The notes below the pieces were generated by a model. That model worked only from the letters and a program-made list of their open reading frames with translations. It had not been told where the DNA came from and made no database searches. From the NCBI GenBank assembly GCA_004359425.1, contig PTEU01000002.1, positions 74,409-138,408 on the forward strand: 64,000 nucleotides of DNA, in the 5' to 3' direction. Every line of letters starts with the position of its first letter. Positions within the stretch are counted from its first letter, which is position 1. The translations under genes and the position numbers were made by a program. Below, in pieces: positions 8,889 to 15,958 of this stretch. The DNA comes from Ideonella sp. MAG2. GTDB lineage: Bacteria > Pseudomonadota > Gammaproteobacteria > Burkholderiales > Burkholderiaceae_C.

Positions 8889-9000
8889 AACTCTCAGAAA
8901 TCAAACCCTATTGGATTCGTTGCTGAGAGTTCCGACCATCCGCATTCACCCCGCAAAGCCTGTTTTCATGCGGGTTGCAGGGGTTTTGCAGGGCCGACTA
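8828..9000 (-). mobile_element. solo end of the IS5-like element with the transposase 5' end (173 bp)
   Basis: Same orientation and outer inverted repeat as the copies ending at 4870 and 8052. It carries the IS end, the leader and the first 21 transposase codons, then switches into Hint sequence at 8827. Compared with the 7880-8052 copy it has a handful of substitutions; compared with the 4793-4870 copy the shared 78 bp are identical. Confidence 0.75.
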
Positions 9001-9188
9001 AATATCCAGGCATCCAACATACCTTGCCCCTTTTAATTTTTCTATCTCATGATTTGAATTTGCTTCTATAGATGACACTCATAAGATTTGAAAATATCGA
9101 TGATTTTAATCCGAACTCTTGATGAATGTCTGTAAACTTGAGTTTTCATGAAATCACCAACGATCGCACATCCGCTTTCTGAAATCAG
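9001..9188. other. AT-rich spacer without a recognisable gene
   Basis: About 190 bp of visibly AT-rich sequence between the IS end and the stop of the next gene. I see no conserved Hint piece, no stem-loop terminator and no open frame with a ribosome binding site. It may be the decayed remainder of the segment lost at the IS junction. Confidence 0.5.
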
Positions 9189-9836
9189 CTAAATTTTGAC
9201 GCATGCGTCAGTTAACAGACAACTTGCATCCAAGCGAGCCAAGATTGCGTTGACATCGACATTCCGTAAGTATTTGCCATCGCAAATTGCATCAACGGCA
9301 TTAATCAGCGGTGTTGACTTTAGAAAAAATTCAACATAGTCAGGACGCGATAAGAGCAGTAGATCCATAAATGAGTGACTCATGGAAAAACAATGCGGCG
9401 GAAAAACTCCGGCTCGCTCGAGTTTTCTTATTGCCGACTGAGAATGCCACTCAAGCTTAGCGGCATCTTCAATTTCTTTATTGTATTCTAGGGTCTTGGG
9501 GTATTTTTTTATAATCTCACTGAGTGGAACCCATGATTCGCATTGGGAGATACCATGGGCAATATCCCACCGTTCCTCGGACTGCAAAATAGTTATTCTT
9601 CTCATCGCATTTAGATCAATATCCGACAGACGCGCCGAACCCACATAGCCTTCACTCTCGACTGAAGTCTTGCCGAAATGATCAATAGACCACCCTGTGT
9701 GGCCTGGCTTCAACAATAAAGTGTCGCAAGTTCCCATGAAGCAACGAAACTCCCCTTGACTGGATTCAGAGTCTTCATATTGCTTCAACTGGTTAAGCCA
9801 ATCGTCACCGATAATCAATAATGATATGCTACCCAT
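9189..9836 (-). CDS. uncharacterised protein, candidate immunity protein of a Hint cassette
   Basis: A 215-residue, apparently cytoplasmic protein that I do not recognise. An in-frame TAG three codons upstream fixes the start at 9836; its ribosome binding site is weak. The sequence is mixed alpha/beta (SLLIIGDDWLNQLKQYED at the start, LEWHSQSAIRKLERAG and FMDLLLLSRPDYVEFFL later) with no signal peptide or transmembrane segment. It follows directly after a Hint cassette whose tip ends 90 bp upstream, is AT-rich, and lies on the same strand. In polymorphic-toxin loci this slot normally holds the immunity gene for the preceding toxin; here that toxin tip seems to be lost. The function is inferred from position only. 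Confidence 0.6.
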   Translation of the reverse strand: MGSISLLIIGDDWLNQLKQYEDSESSQGEFRCFMGTCDTLLLKPGHTGWSIDHFGKTSVESEGYVGSARLSDIDLNAMRRITILQSEERWDIAHGISQCESWVPLSEIIKKYPKTLEYNKEIEDAAKLEWHSQSAIRKLERAGVFPPHCFSMSHSFMDLLLLSRPDYVEFFLKSTPLINAVDAICDGKYLRNVDVNAILARLDASCLLTDACVKI

Positions 9837-9868
9837 TTTATTCTATAAAATAGCCACAGATAACTAAG

Positions 9869-9893
9869 TGTCAGTTCCCGCATGATTCCTGAC
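9869..9893 (+). repeat. 25-bp inverted repeat, left copy
   Basis: Begins TGTCAGTTCCCGCATGATTC on the plus strand. Its partner, in opposite orientation at 13564-13588, matches at 24 of 25 positions, and the next three bases match at two of three. The pair brackets 3.7 kb carrying four Hint units. TGTCA at the outer end recalls some IS families, but no transposase lies inside and I cannot assign it. Confidence 0.7.
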
Positions 9894-9923
9894 CGCCTTT
9901 GAGAAGAGGTGAGGATGGGATTT

Positions 9924-11426
9924 TTACCATCGTTTAAGAACCTGAACATCAATTTTTGCATTATTGCAATTGTGAACCCAGATGCCCGCAGTCCCGACAA
10001 AATAAGTGTTGAAATCTTCAACTTCTAAGTTATATACCGGACTCGCGCAAGGCACAGAACGCTGAGGGTGGCGATACGCAAATTCTTCAGGAGTCAATAC
10101 ATATTCGACAGAAGCAGGGTCACCACTGTGCGTAACGAATGAATCTCCTGGACGAAGCTCCCGTACCGGCACCCAGCCCTTACCTTGCACCCAAAATGGA
10201 TGCTCTTCCGTTACGTAAATGTAACCACTTTCAAGACCACCCCATTCCTTTGCATATTGTGGCCCAGTCTTACATTTGAGAACATACTCTTTCGCGCTGT
10301 GTTCAAAAATCTTCAGGACGCGCTTTTTCATCATTTCCACAGTTTTTTCACAGCGCGACATCACGAAGGAGCCAACCTGGAGATTTTCAATTTTTGTGAA
10401 CGACCCACCTTCACGCAAAACTGGAGTATCCCCATTGAAGCAAACCTGTTCGAGGTCAAGCTTCTTGCCTACCCCCTGAATAGCTCCCTTAGCATCACAC
10501 CCCGTGTTATGCACCCAAACCCCCACCCCCTCGTCCTCGACGTAGTAGGTGTGGAACGCCTGAACCTCGGAGCGATAAATCGGCGTCAAATAGGGCTTCT
10601 GAAATCTGAGGGGCTCATCAACCAGTGAGAGTAGTTCTTGGGTGGCCACTTCTGTCTCATCCTTCTGTTTCACACCAGTTTCCCGTATTGGATTACCTGT
10701 TCCATCCAATTCGTACTTGCCTAGCAAATTCCTCGGACCAATTTCTGCACGTGAAGAAGCGGCCGCATTGTCAAACCCTGCCTTAGCAAGAGCGTCGCGA
10801 GCCTCTATCTCAAATGGCTTGCCATCGAATGCACCGCGCTGAGCTATCGCATCCGGGAATTTTGACGGATTAATAACCTCCGTAGAAATCTGCTGATTTT
10901 TATTATGAACCCAAATGCCGCTTTCTATAAAGTATGTATGGAACCCCTCTACCTCTATATTATAGACGGTGTCAGGATAACGGTATTCATCAAGTGATCC
11001 AAAGTGTGCCCCGCTTCCGTCTGCAGTCAAAAATCTGTCACCCTCGCGCAAATCAATTACATTAACCCATCCTTTATTGATCACCCAAAATGGATGATTT
11101 CCAGTAACCAATATACTAATGTAACACTTGAGCCGTTCACAATAGTAGGACAAATCCAAGACCTTCGCCGAGAGGTGCTCATACACGCTCAATATTTTCC
11201 GATAACCCAACTCACCGGTGCGCTCGCATCGAGATAAAACTTCGACACCTGGCTTAAGGTGCCATATCTCCACTTGATAGAAAGCTCCAATCTCAGGCGG
11301 ATTTGATCGGGGAGTCCTAATAAACGGACACACCAAATCTTTGGTTTCCTCAGTCAATCTAACGTGAACCGTCATCTCGCCATCAAAGCAAGTATCGGCG
11401 GATTTACTGTCCAAATGAAATTCCAA
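9924..11426 (-). CDS. tandem double-Hint polyprotein (cassette C)
   Basis: A 500-residue frame with two complete Hint domains. Hint C1 (residues about 13-175): CFDGEMTVHV, LSRCERTGELGYRK, VTGNHPFWVINKGW, VYNIEVEGFHTYFI...IWVHN. A 100-residue linker then carries a second Hint C-terminal scar (IYRSEVQAFHTYYV...GVWVHNTGC). Hint C2 (about 329-488): CFNGDTPV, MSRCEKTVEM, VTEEHPFWVQGKGW, VYNLEVEDFNTYFV...IWVHN. Only 14 residues follow the last HN, ending next to the inverted repeat at 9869-9893. The frame opens with TTG just after an in-frame stop and has no credible ribosome binding site, so the true N-terminus is probably lost: an orphan cassette. The linker piece FEIEARDALAKAGFDN may be a relic of a toxin tip. 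Confidence 0.72.
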   Translation of the reverse strand: MEFHLDSKSADTCFDGEMTVHVRLTEETKDLVCPFIRTPRSNPPEIGAFYQVEIWHLKPGVEVLSRCERTGELGYRKILSVYEHLSAKVLDLSYYCERLKCYISILVTGNHPFWVINKGWVNVIDLREGDRFLTADGSGAHFGSLDEYRYPDTVYNIEVEGFHTYFIESGIWVHNKNQQISTEVINPSKFPDAIAQRGAFDGKPFEIEARDALAKAGFDNAAASSRAEIGPRNLLGKYELDGTGNPIRETGVKQKDETEVATQELLSLVDEPLRFQKPYLTPIYRSEVQAFHTYYVEDEGVGVWVHNTGCDAKGAIQGVGKKLDLEQVCFNGDTPVLREGGSFTKIENLQVGSFVMSRCEKTVEMMKKRVLKIFEHSAKEYVLKCKTGPQYAKEWGGLESGYIYVTEEHPFWVQGKGWVPVRELRPGDSFVTHSGDPASVEYVLTPEEFAYRHPQRSVPCASPVYNLEVEDFNTYFVGTAGIWVHNCNNAKIDVQVLKRW

Positions 11427-11493
11427 CTCGAACGAATATCACCCTTTTTGTTGAGTTACAGGGAACAGCCAACGCATCAATAACAACGAGATT

Positions 11494-12051
11494 TCACCAT
11501 GGATCAATTGGTTTCGATTTTATAAGAATACCAGGGTAAACCTCACGAGTTGGTGTTGTGATTGACAGCAAGTCGGAATAGTATTTGCAGCCATGATGTG
11601 TACAGCCTGTAAACCGTGCCAAAAGAGTCTTTCCTTTGTACACCATAACGGTACTAATACTAGACATCCCCATGCCTTCGCTAATTTCATACGAATATGG
11701 TGGATTTTCAAATCTAATACCGATACGACCTACGCTAGCGCCAGCATCAGATTCCTCAAAATACTTGGCAGGGCTATATTTTTTTGTCCAAATTTCTATT
11801 TCAACATTTTTTTTCAATCCAAAGCGATATACCAACTGATTTAGTTGACTTTTTTTGAATATTCCACAAATTGAAACAATTTTTTCAGACTCACTCTTAA
11901 CATTTCTATCGTTGATATTTTTTGTCACGAAGGAAGTAAGAATGATTTCTTCATTGCTTGCGCAAAGTGAAGGTACGTCTTCATTGGCGCAAGCAGGGTT
12001 GCATAGGAACGCTAGGGTACTGTAGATCACCGAGTAAAATAGATTCCGCAT
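11494..12051 (-). CDS. exported protein of unknown function, AT-rich, between Hint cassettes
   Basis: A 185-residue protein with an N-terminal signal peptide (MRNLFYSVIYSTLAFL core, likely cleavage after CNPACA), so probably periplasmic. The rest is strand-rich and contains several Cys (CASNEE, SICGIFKK, FTGCTHHGCKYY), suggesting disulfides. I do not recognise the family. It sits between two Hint frames on the same strand, is strongly AT-rich and uses codons unlike the neighbouring chromosome, indicating recent transfer. A periplasmic immunity protein or an accessory factor are both possible; nothing in the sequence decides. Confidence 0.65.
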   Translation of the reverse strand: MRNLFYSVIYSTLAFLCNPACANEDVPSLCASNEEIILTSFVTKNINDRNVKSESEKIVSICGIFKKSQLNQLVYRFGLKKNVEIEIWTKKYSPAKYFEESDAGASVGRIGIRFENPPYSYEISEGMGMSSISTVMVYKGKTLLARFTGCTHHGCKYYSDLLSITTPTREVYPGILIKSKPIDPW

Positions 12052-12113
12052 ATAAAACCTGAATCCTTGAAGATGCCATCAAGTTTGCTTGATTTTCCAT
12101 TGAAATCAAGCGC

Positions 12114-12267
12114 TTAGCCGCCAAGGGATGGACGGTGCGCGACAGCAGCATCACCCGCGCCCCCGCAATTCATGGTGTGAACCCAAACCCCCAACTCCCC
12201 GACATAATAAGTGTGGAAGTCCTCAACTTCTAGGTTGTATACCGTTTCACACCATTCAAAGGCCAGC
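12114..12267 (-). pseudogene. out-of-frame C-terminal end of the second Hint of cassette A
   Basis: After an eight-G run (12267-12274 as C on the plus strand) the Hint frame of the neighbouring gene is shifted by one. With seven G residues the protein would continue as LAFEWCETVYNLEVEDFHTYYV...VWVHTMNC and stop at 12114 after a short Gly/Ala-rich tail. The terminal HN of other copies is here HT, so cleavage might be impaired even if the frame were restored. Confidence 0.65.
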
Positions 12268-13575
12268 CCCCCCCTTATATGATTCATCACCGTCTCGGTG
12301 GATAATTTCTCTCTTATTTTTTCTAAAATCGACTACGGGACCCGTATCATTTATTCTACCCAAGCCCACGGCCACACCTTCTTCGGGAGTACGCCACAGA
12401 ACAAACGATTCAAAAGCATTAACAGAAACATTGTTATACGAAACCAGTTCGCGCGGCGCGGTGATTTCAATTGCCGGACACCATCCTACGTTTTTGACGA
12501 AGAATGGATGTTCGCAAGTGACGAAAAGACCGTGAATTCTTTCATACGGTTCGGGATAGTATTCAAGATAGACAATTGGAACTTTTTTGTTCGACTTAAT
12601 AGTTCGCGTGACGCGCTTGTAGGCTTGTTCTCCGCTGCCACTCTCGTGCTTAGAAAGCACCCAATCGCCAACTTTGATTTGCTCAATTGGCATGAGTCCT
12701 TGTTTCGTGTGTACTAGAGTCCCAGCCGCAAAACAGAAGATTGGATTCTGTTCGCCAACTGGTTTGCTCATTTCGGCTCGCTCCACAGCCTGGGCGGCAG
12801 CGGTTTCAGCGTTGCACCCCGCGTTATGCACCCAAACCCCCACCCCCTCGTCCCCGACGTAGTAGGTGTGGAATTCCTCCACCTCAAAGTTATAAACCGG
12901 TGCCAAATAGGGCTCCCCGAGTTTCAGGGGCTCATCACCCAGTGAGGCCTCAAACCCATGGGGCGCAACTTGCAATTGCCCGTCTTGCAGGCACAGCAGC
13001 TGGCCCACCTGCACCCGAGCGTCTGCCGCAAAGAACACGCCTTCGTGTTGGGTGCACCGGATGGGTGCTGCGGCACGCACTTCGGCCCGGCGGCCATCGG
13101 CCAGTTGCAGGCCCATGCCCGCTTCTAGGCACTCAGCGGCGAGCCAGTGTTTGCCGTCGTCGGTTAACGGCGTCTCAACCCAGAAGGGGTGGTTGGGCGT
13201 CGCGAACAGGGTGGTCCGGCTATGTGCGCCTTGTCCGTCGGTGGCCTGAATCTGGATGGCCATCATGGGCTGGTCCAGATGGGCAAACTTGTTGATCACA
13301 CGGCGCAGGGCGCGCTCGCCGCCGTCTTCGGGCTGCGAGAGCACCATTGTGCCAACTCGGAGATTCTCGATAGGCATCAAGCCGTCGGCGGTGTGCACCA
13401 ATGTGCCTGCCGCAAAGCAGCGCGTGGGCTTGACCTTGCCGTCGGGCCCGACTTCGAGGAAGCCTTCCAGGGCTTTGGCAAAGTCTTCCACGGCCACGAT
13501 GCGCGGCTCGGCGGTGGGCCGACCTGTGACGGGGTCTTTGATAGTGGGTTCGATCACATTGCAGTCAGGAATCAT
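12256..13575 (-). CDS. tandem double-Hint protein (cassette A), second Hint frameshifted
   Basis: A 439-residue frame with two Hint domains. Residues 1-52 are a linker-like segment; the ATG lies inside the 25-bp inverted repeat at 13564-13588. Hint A1 (53-251): CFAAGTLVHTADGL, TMVLSQPEDGGERALRRV, TPNHPFWV, then a long insert and VYNFEVEEFHTYYV...GVWVHNAGC. Hint A2 starts 28 residues later: CFAAGTLVHTKQGL, GDWVLSKHESG, VTCEHPFFVKNVGW; it loses its terminal block to a frameshift at the eight-G run and ends in SYKGGAGL. A1 and the linker are GC-rich like the chromosome, while A2 is AT-rich, so the joint between them marks a transfer boundary. No toxin domain, secretion signal or trunk is present. 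Confidence 0.72.
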   Translation of the reverse strand: MIPDCNVIEPTIKDPVTGRPTAEPRIVAVEDFAKALEGFLEVGPDGKVKPTRCFAAGTLVHTADGLMPIENLRVGTMVLSQPEDGGERALRRVINKFAHLDQPMMAIQIQATDGQGAHSRTTLFATPNHPFWVETPLTDDGKHWLAAECLEAGMGLQLADGRRAEVRAAAPIRCTQHEGVFFAADARVQVGQLLCLQDGQLQVAPHGFEASLGDEPLKLGEPYLAPVYNFEVEEFHTYYVGDEGVGVWVHNAGCNAETAAAQAVERAEMSKPVGEQNPIFCFAAGTLVHTKQGLMPIEQIKVGDWVLSKHESGSGEQAYKRVTRTIKSNKKVPIVYLEYYPEPYERIHGLFVTCEHPFFVKNVGWCPAIEITAPRELVSYNNVSVNAFESFVLWRTPEEGVAVGLGRINDTGPVVDFRKNKREIIHRDGDESYKGGAGL

Positions 13576-13588
13576 GCGGGAGCTGACA
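13564..13588 (-). repeat. 25-bp inverted repeat, right copy
   Basis: Minus-strand copy of the repeat at 9869-9893, with one mismatch (TGTCAGC instead of TGTCAGT). It supplies the start codon and first four codons (MIPD) of the double-Hint gene that begins at 13575. Confidence 0.7.
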
Positions 13589-13921
13589 GTTAAGTCCTTG
13601 GTCTTGGTGGATCACGAGGCTATGCGCGTGCCAGTCCACTGAATCAGAGACGATGGCGGTGAGCCGTACCAGGTCACAGCGCATCTGATTTCAATGACTC
13701 ATTGGACGCATGAGCAAGAAGGGTACTCCGCCAGCAGAGTCTGACGCCCTACTGGACCCGAAAAAGGGGTGAACAAAGCGGAGCCTGGAGCGGGATGCTG
13801 CACGCTCCCCTAGCTTAGCTCGGGCGCGCAAGCGATTGCAAGAAGTGGCTTTGACCTATGGCCTATGACACCTGTGTTCCCCAAAGCCTTTAATAGGCAG
13901 GACCCGTTGTGGCCACTGTAT
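13589..13921. other. gene-free junction between the Hint island and the chromosome
   Basis: About 330 bp with no gene I can support. It lies between the right inverted repeat and the matB 3'-end scar. A short frame at about 13709 (MSKKGTPPAESDALLD) looks vaguely like the start of a transposase but stops after 20 codons. No terminator or clear promoter is visible. Confidence 0.5.
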
Positions 13922-13961
13922 CCTGCTGCAGGAGCAGTACAAAGCCTTGTTCAGCGCCTAA
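13922..13961 (+). pseudogene. scar of the malonyl-CoA-synthetase 3' end
   Basis: Reads LLQEQYKALFSA then stop, against LLREQYKALFEPM at the end of the acyl-CoA ligase at 3120-3159; about 27 of the first 30 bases agree. It marks the right edge of the Hint island. Being diverged rather than identical, it is not a simple fresh target duplication; it may be the original gene end, with the left copy brought in by recombination. Confidence 0.6.
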
Positions 13962-14114
13962 GTTTTGCGAGATTAGGGGGCCTCCGCATTGGGGGGGTGG
14001 CCGCGGCACCGGGGGCTCGCATAATCCGGCGGCGCACTGCCCGATCAGGCAGGGCACCCACAGCCGCCCGACCCATCAAGCCGGGCTTCGGTTCCGATCT
14101 GCTGGAGACTCCCG

Positions 14115-15869
14115 ATGAAAAAAACTCTTTTGCTCAGTGCTTTGCTGAGTGCTTTTGTGGCCAGCACCCATGCTGGCCCAGGCCACCACAGCGACATCGA
14201 CCATCTCATGTCGCAAGAGATGGCGGCGGACAACATCTTCCGCGTCTACTTCCCGGACGAAGCCACGGGCCGCAAAGCGGCCATTACCTTCCATGATCAG
14301 ATGCTGGAGTCGCACTGGAAGGCCGGTTATGTGGTCATGCAGCTCGACGCTGAGGACATTGCCAAGCTCCGGGCCTTTAACTTTCGCATTGAGCGTGACG
14401 CCGCCTTCATTGCCAAGCGCAATGACTTTTTGAGCCGCCTTCGCGCGGCGGGCACCCCTAACCTGCTGGGCGGCGCAGCGGCCCAGCGTGCCGCCTCGGG
14501 CGATGTGAGCACCCAGTCCATCCCCGGCTATGCCTGCTATGAAACGGTGGAAGAAACCTTTACTGCCGCAGCCGGTTTCACCACCACCTACCCCAACCTG
14601 GCAGAGTGGAAGGACGTGGGCGACAGTTGGCAAAAGACGCAAGGCCTGGGCGGCTACGATATGAAGGTGCTCAAGCTCACCAACAAGAGCACCACCGGCC
14701 CCAATGGAGCGGCCAAGCCCATCTTGTTTGTGAACTCGGCCATCCATGCGCGGGAGTACACCACGGCGGCGCTGACCCTGGCCTTTGCCCGCGAGTTGCT
14801 GCAGGGCTATGGCAGCAATGCCGACGCCACCTGGATCTTGGACCACCACGAAGTGCACCTGATGCTGCACACCAACCCGGACGGCCGCAAGAAGGCTGAG
14901 ACGGGTTTGCTCTGGCGCAAGAACACCAACCAAAACTATTGCGGGGCCACCAGCAATAGCCGCGGTGCGGACTTGAACCGCAACTTCTCCTTCAGTTGGA
15001 ACAGCACCGGTGGCTCGGGCTCCAGCGGCAGTGCCTGTGCCGAGACCTATCGCGGCCCGTCGGCCGGCTCTGAGCCCGAGACCCAAGCCATTGAAGGCTA
15101 TGTGCGCAGCCTGTGGCCAGACCGCCGTGGCCCGGCCAAAACAGACGCCGCACCGGCGGATACCAGCGGCATCCATCTGGACATCCACAGCTACAGCGAG
15201 CTGGTGTTGTGGCCTTGGGGAGATACCAAGACCGTGGCTCCCAACGGCACGGCCTTGCAAACCTTGGGCCGTAAGTTCGCCTTCTTCAACGGCTACTTGC
15301 CCGAGCAGTCCATTGGCCTCTACGCCACGGACGGCACCTCGGACAGCGTCTCCTACGGCGAGTTGGGTGTGGCCGCCTTCACCTTTGAGCTGGGGACTTC
15401 TTTCTTCCAGAGCTGCACCACCTACGAGAGCACGATCAAGCCCAAGAACCTGCCTGCGCTGATGTATGCCGCCAAGGTTGTGCGCACGCCCTACCAGACC
15501 CCGGCTGGCCCCGAGATCACTGCCCTGAAACTCAACAACAAGGCAGCCACTGTCGGCGTTACTGCGGGCACGCCCGTCACCATCAACGCCACGGCGGTGG
15601 ACACACGCTTCAGCACCCGCAAGGGCACGGAGCCCAGCCAAGCCATTGCGGCAGGCGAGTTTTATGTGGACACGCCCCCTTGGATGCCGGGAGCCACCGC
15701 TCAGGCCATGACGCCCAATGACGGCAGCTTCAATGCCACCACCGAAGTGGCCAAGGGCACCATCAACACCACCGGCCTGTCGGTGGGCAAGCACATGGTG
15801 TTTGTGCGCGGCAAAGATGCTGCGGGCAATTGGGGCCCAGTCTCTGCGTCGTTCTTGATCATCAAGTAA
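14115..15869 (+). CDS. secreted M14-family zinc carboxypeptidase
   Basis: A 584-residue exported metallocarboxypeptidase. The signal peptide is MKKTLLLSALLSAFVASTHA. The catalytic domain (about 165-460) shows the zinc ligands in HARE (H211, E214) and in DIHSYSE (H358), the substrate-binding ADLNRNFSF segment and the catalytic Glu in FTFELGTSF (E425). The C-terminal 100 residues form a beta-rich domain (GKHMVFVRGKDAAGNWGPVSASFLI), like the add-on domains of secreted hydrolases. It cuts C-terminal amino acids from peptides outside the cell. It stands alone, with a terminator right after it, and is a good candidate client of the type II secretion system encoded nearby. Confidence 0.92.
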   Translation: MKKTLLLSALLSAFVASTHAGPGHHSDIDHLMSQEMAADNIFRVYFPDEATGRKAAITFHDQMLESHWKAGYVVMQLDAEDIAKLRAFNFRIERDAAFIAKRNDFLSRLRAAGTPNLLGGAAAQRAASGDVSTQSIPGYACYETVEETFTAAAGFTTTYPNLAEWKDVGDSWQKTQGLGGYDMKVLKLTNKSTTGPNGAAKPILFVNSAIHAREYTTAALTLAFARELLQGYGSNADATWILDHHEVHLMLHTNPDGRKKAETGLLWRKNTNQNYCGATSNSRGADLNRNFSFSWNSTGGSGSSGSACAETYRGPSAGSEPETQAIEGYVRSLWPDRRGPAKTDAAPADTSGIHLDIHSYSELVLWPWGDTKTVAPNGTALQTLGRKFAFFNGYLPEQSIGLYATDGTSDSVSYGELGVAAFTFELGTSFFQSCTTYESTIKPKNLPALMYAAKVVRTPYQTPAGPEITALKLNNKAATVGVTAGTPVTINATAVDTRFSTRKGTEPSQAIAAGEFYVDTPPWMPGATAQAMTPNDGSFNATTEVAKGTINTTGLSVGKHMVFVRGKDAAGNWGPVSASFLIIK

Positions 15870-15910
15870 GGCAACCGGCTGAACGCCACCAGGCGTTCTG
15901 ACCCACAATG

Positions 15911-15943
15911 GGGCCGAGCGATAGACATCGCTCGGCCCTTTCT
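15911..15943 (+). terminator. Rho-independent terminator after the M14 peptidase gene
   Basis: Perfect 12-bp stem GGGCCGAGCGAT / ATCGCTCGGCCC with an AGAC loop, followed by TTTCTT. It lies 42 bp after the stop codon. Confidence 0.85.
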
Positions 15944-15958
15944 TGTGGTGGAGTCTGA

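Larger units (their letters stand above)
3234..12897 (-). repeat. dispersed Hint C-terminal repeat family, ten copies
   Basis: A 66-75 bp DNA block encoding (V/I)Y(N/R)xEVxxFxTY(Y/F)V...(V/I/L)WVHN recurs at 3234-3302, 3762-3796 (short and degraded), 4460-4528, 8238-8306, 8742-8810, 9969-10037, 10506-10580, 10902-10967, 12174-12242 and 12823-12897. Two length classes exist: copies at 10506 and 12823 encode an extra GV (GVGVWVHN). Several copies are close to identical over 20-30 bp, enough for homologous recombination. The feature spans the outermost copies; the DNA between them is not repeat. Confidence 0.8.

Noticed and set aside
3234..12897. Hint repeats as a CRISPR array or as true splicing inteins in host genes
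   Set aside because: The repeats are coding and irregularly spaced, so not CRISPR. No extein homologous to an essential protein flanks any copy, so pre-toxin Hint domains are the better reading.
13709..13771. Short frame MSKKGTPPAESDALLD, weakly like a transposase start
   Set aside because: Only 20 codons before a stop and no supporting sequence downstream; similarity is not strong enough to call an IS remnant.
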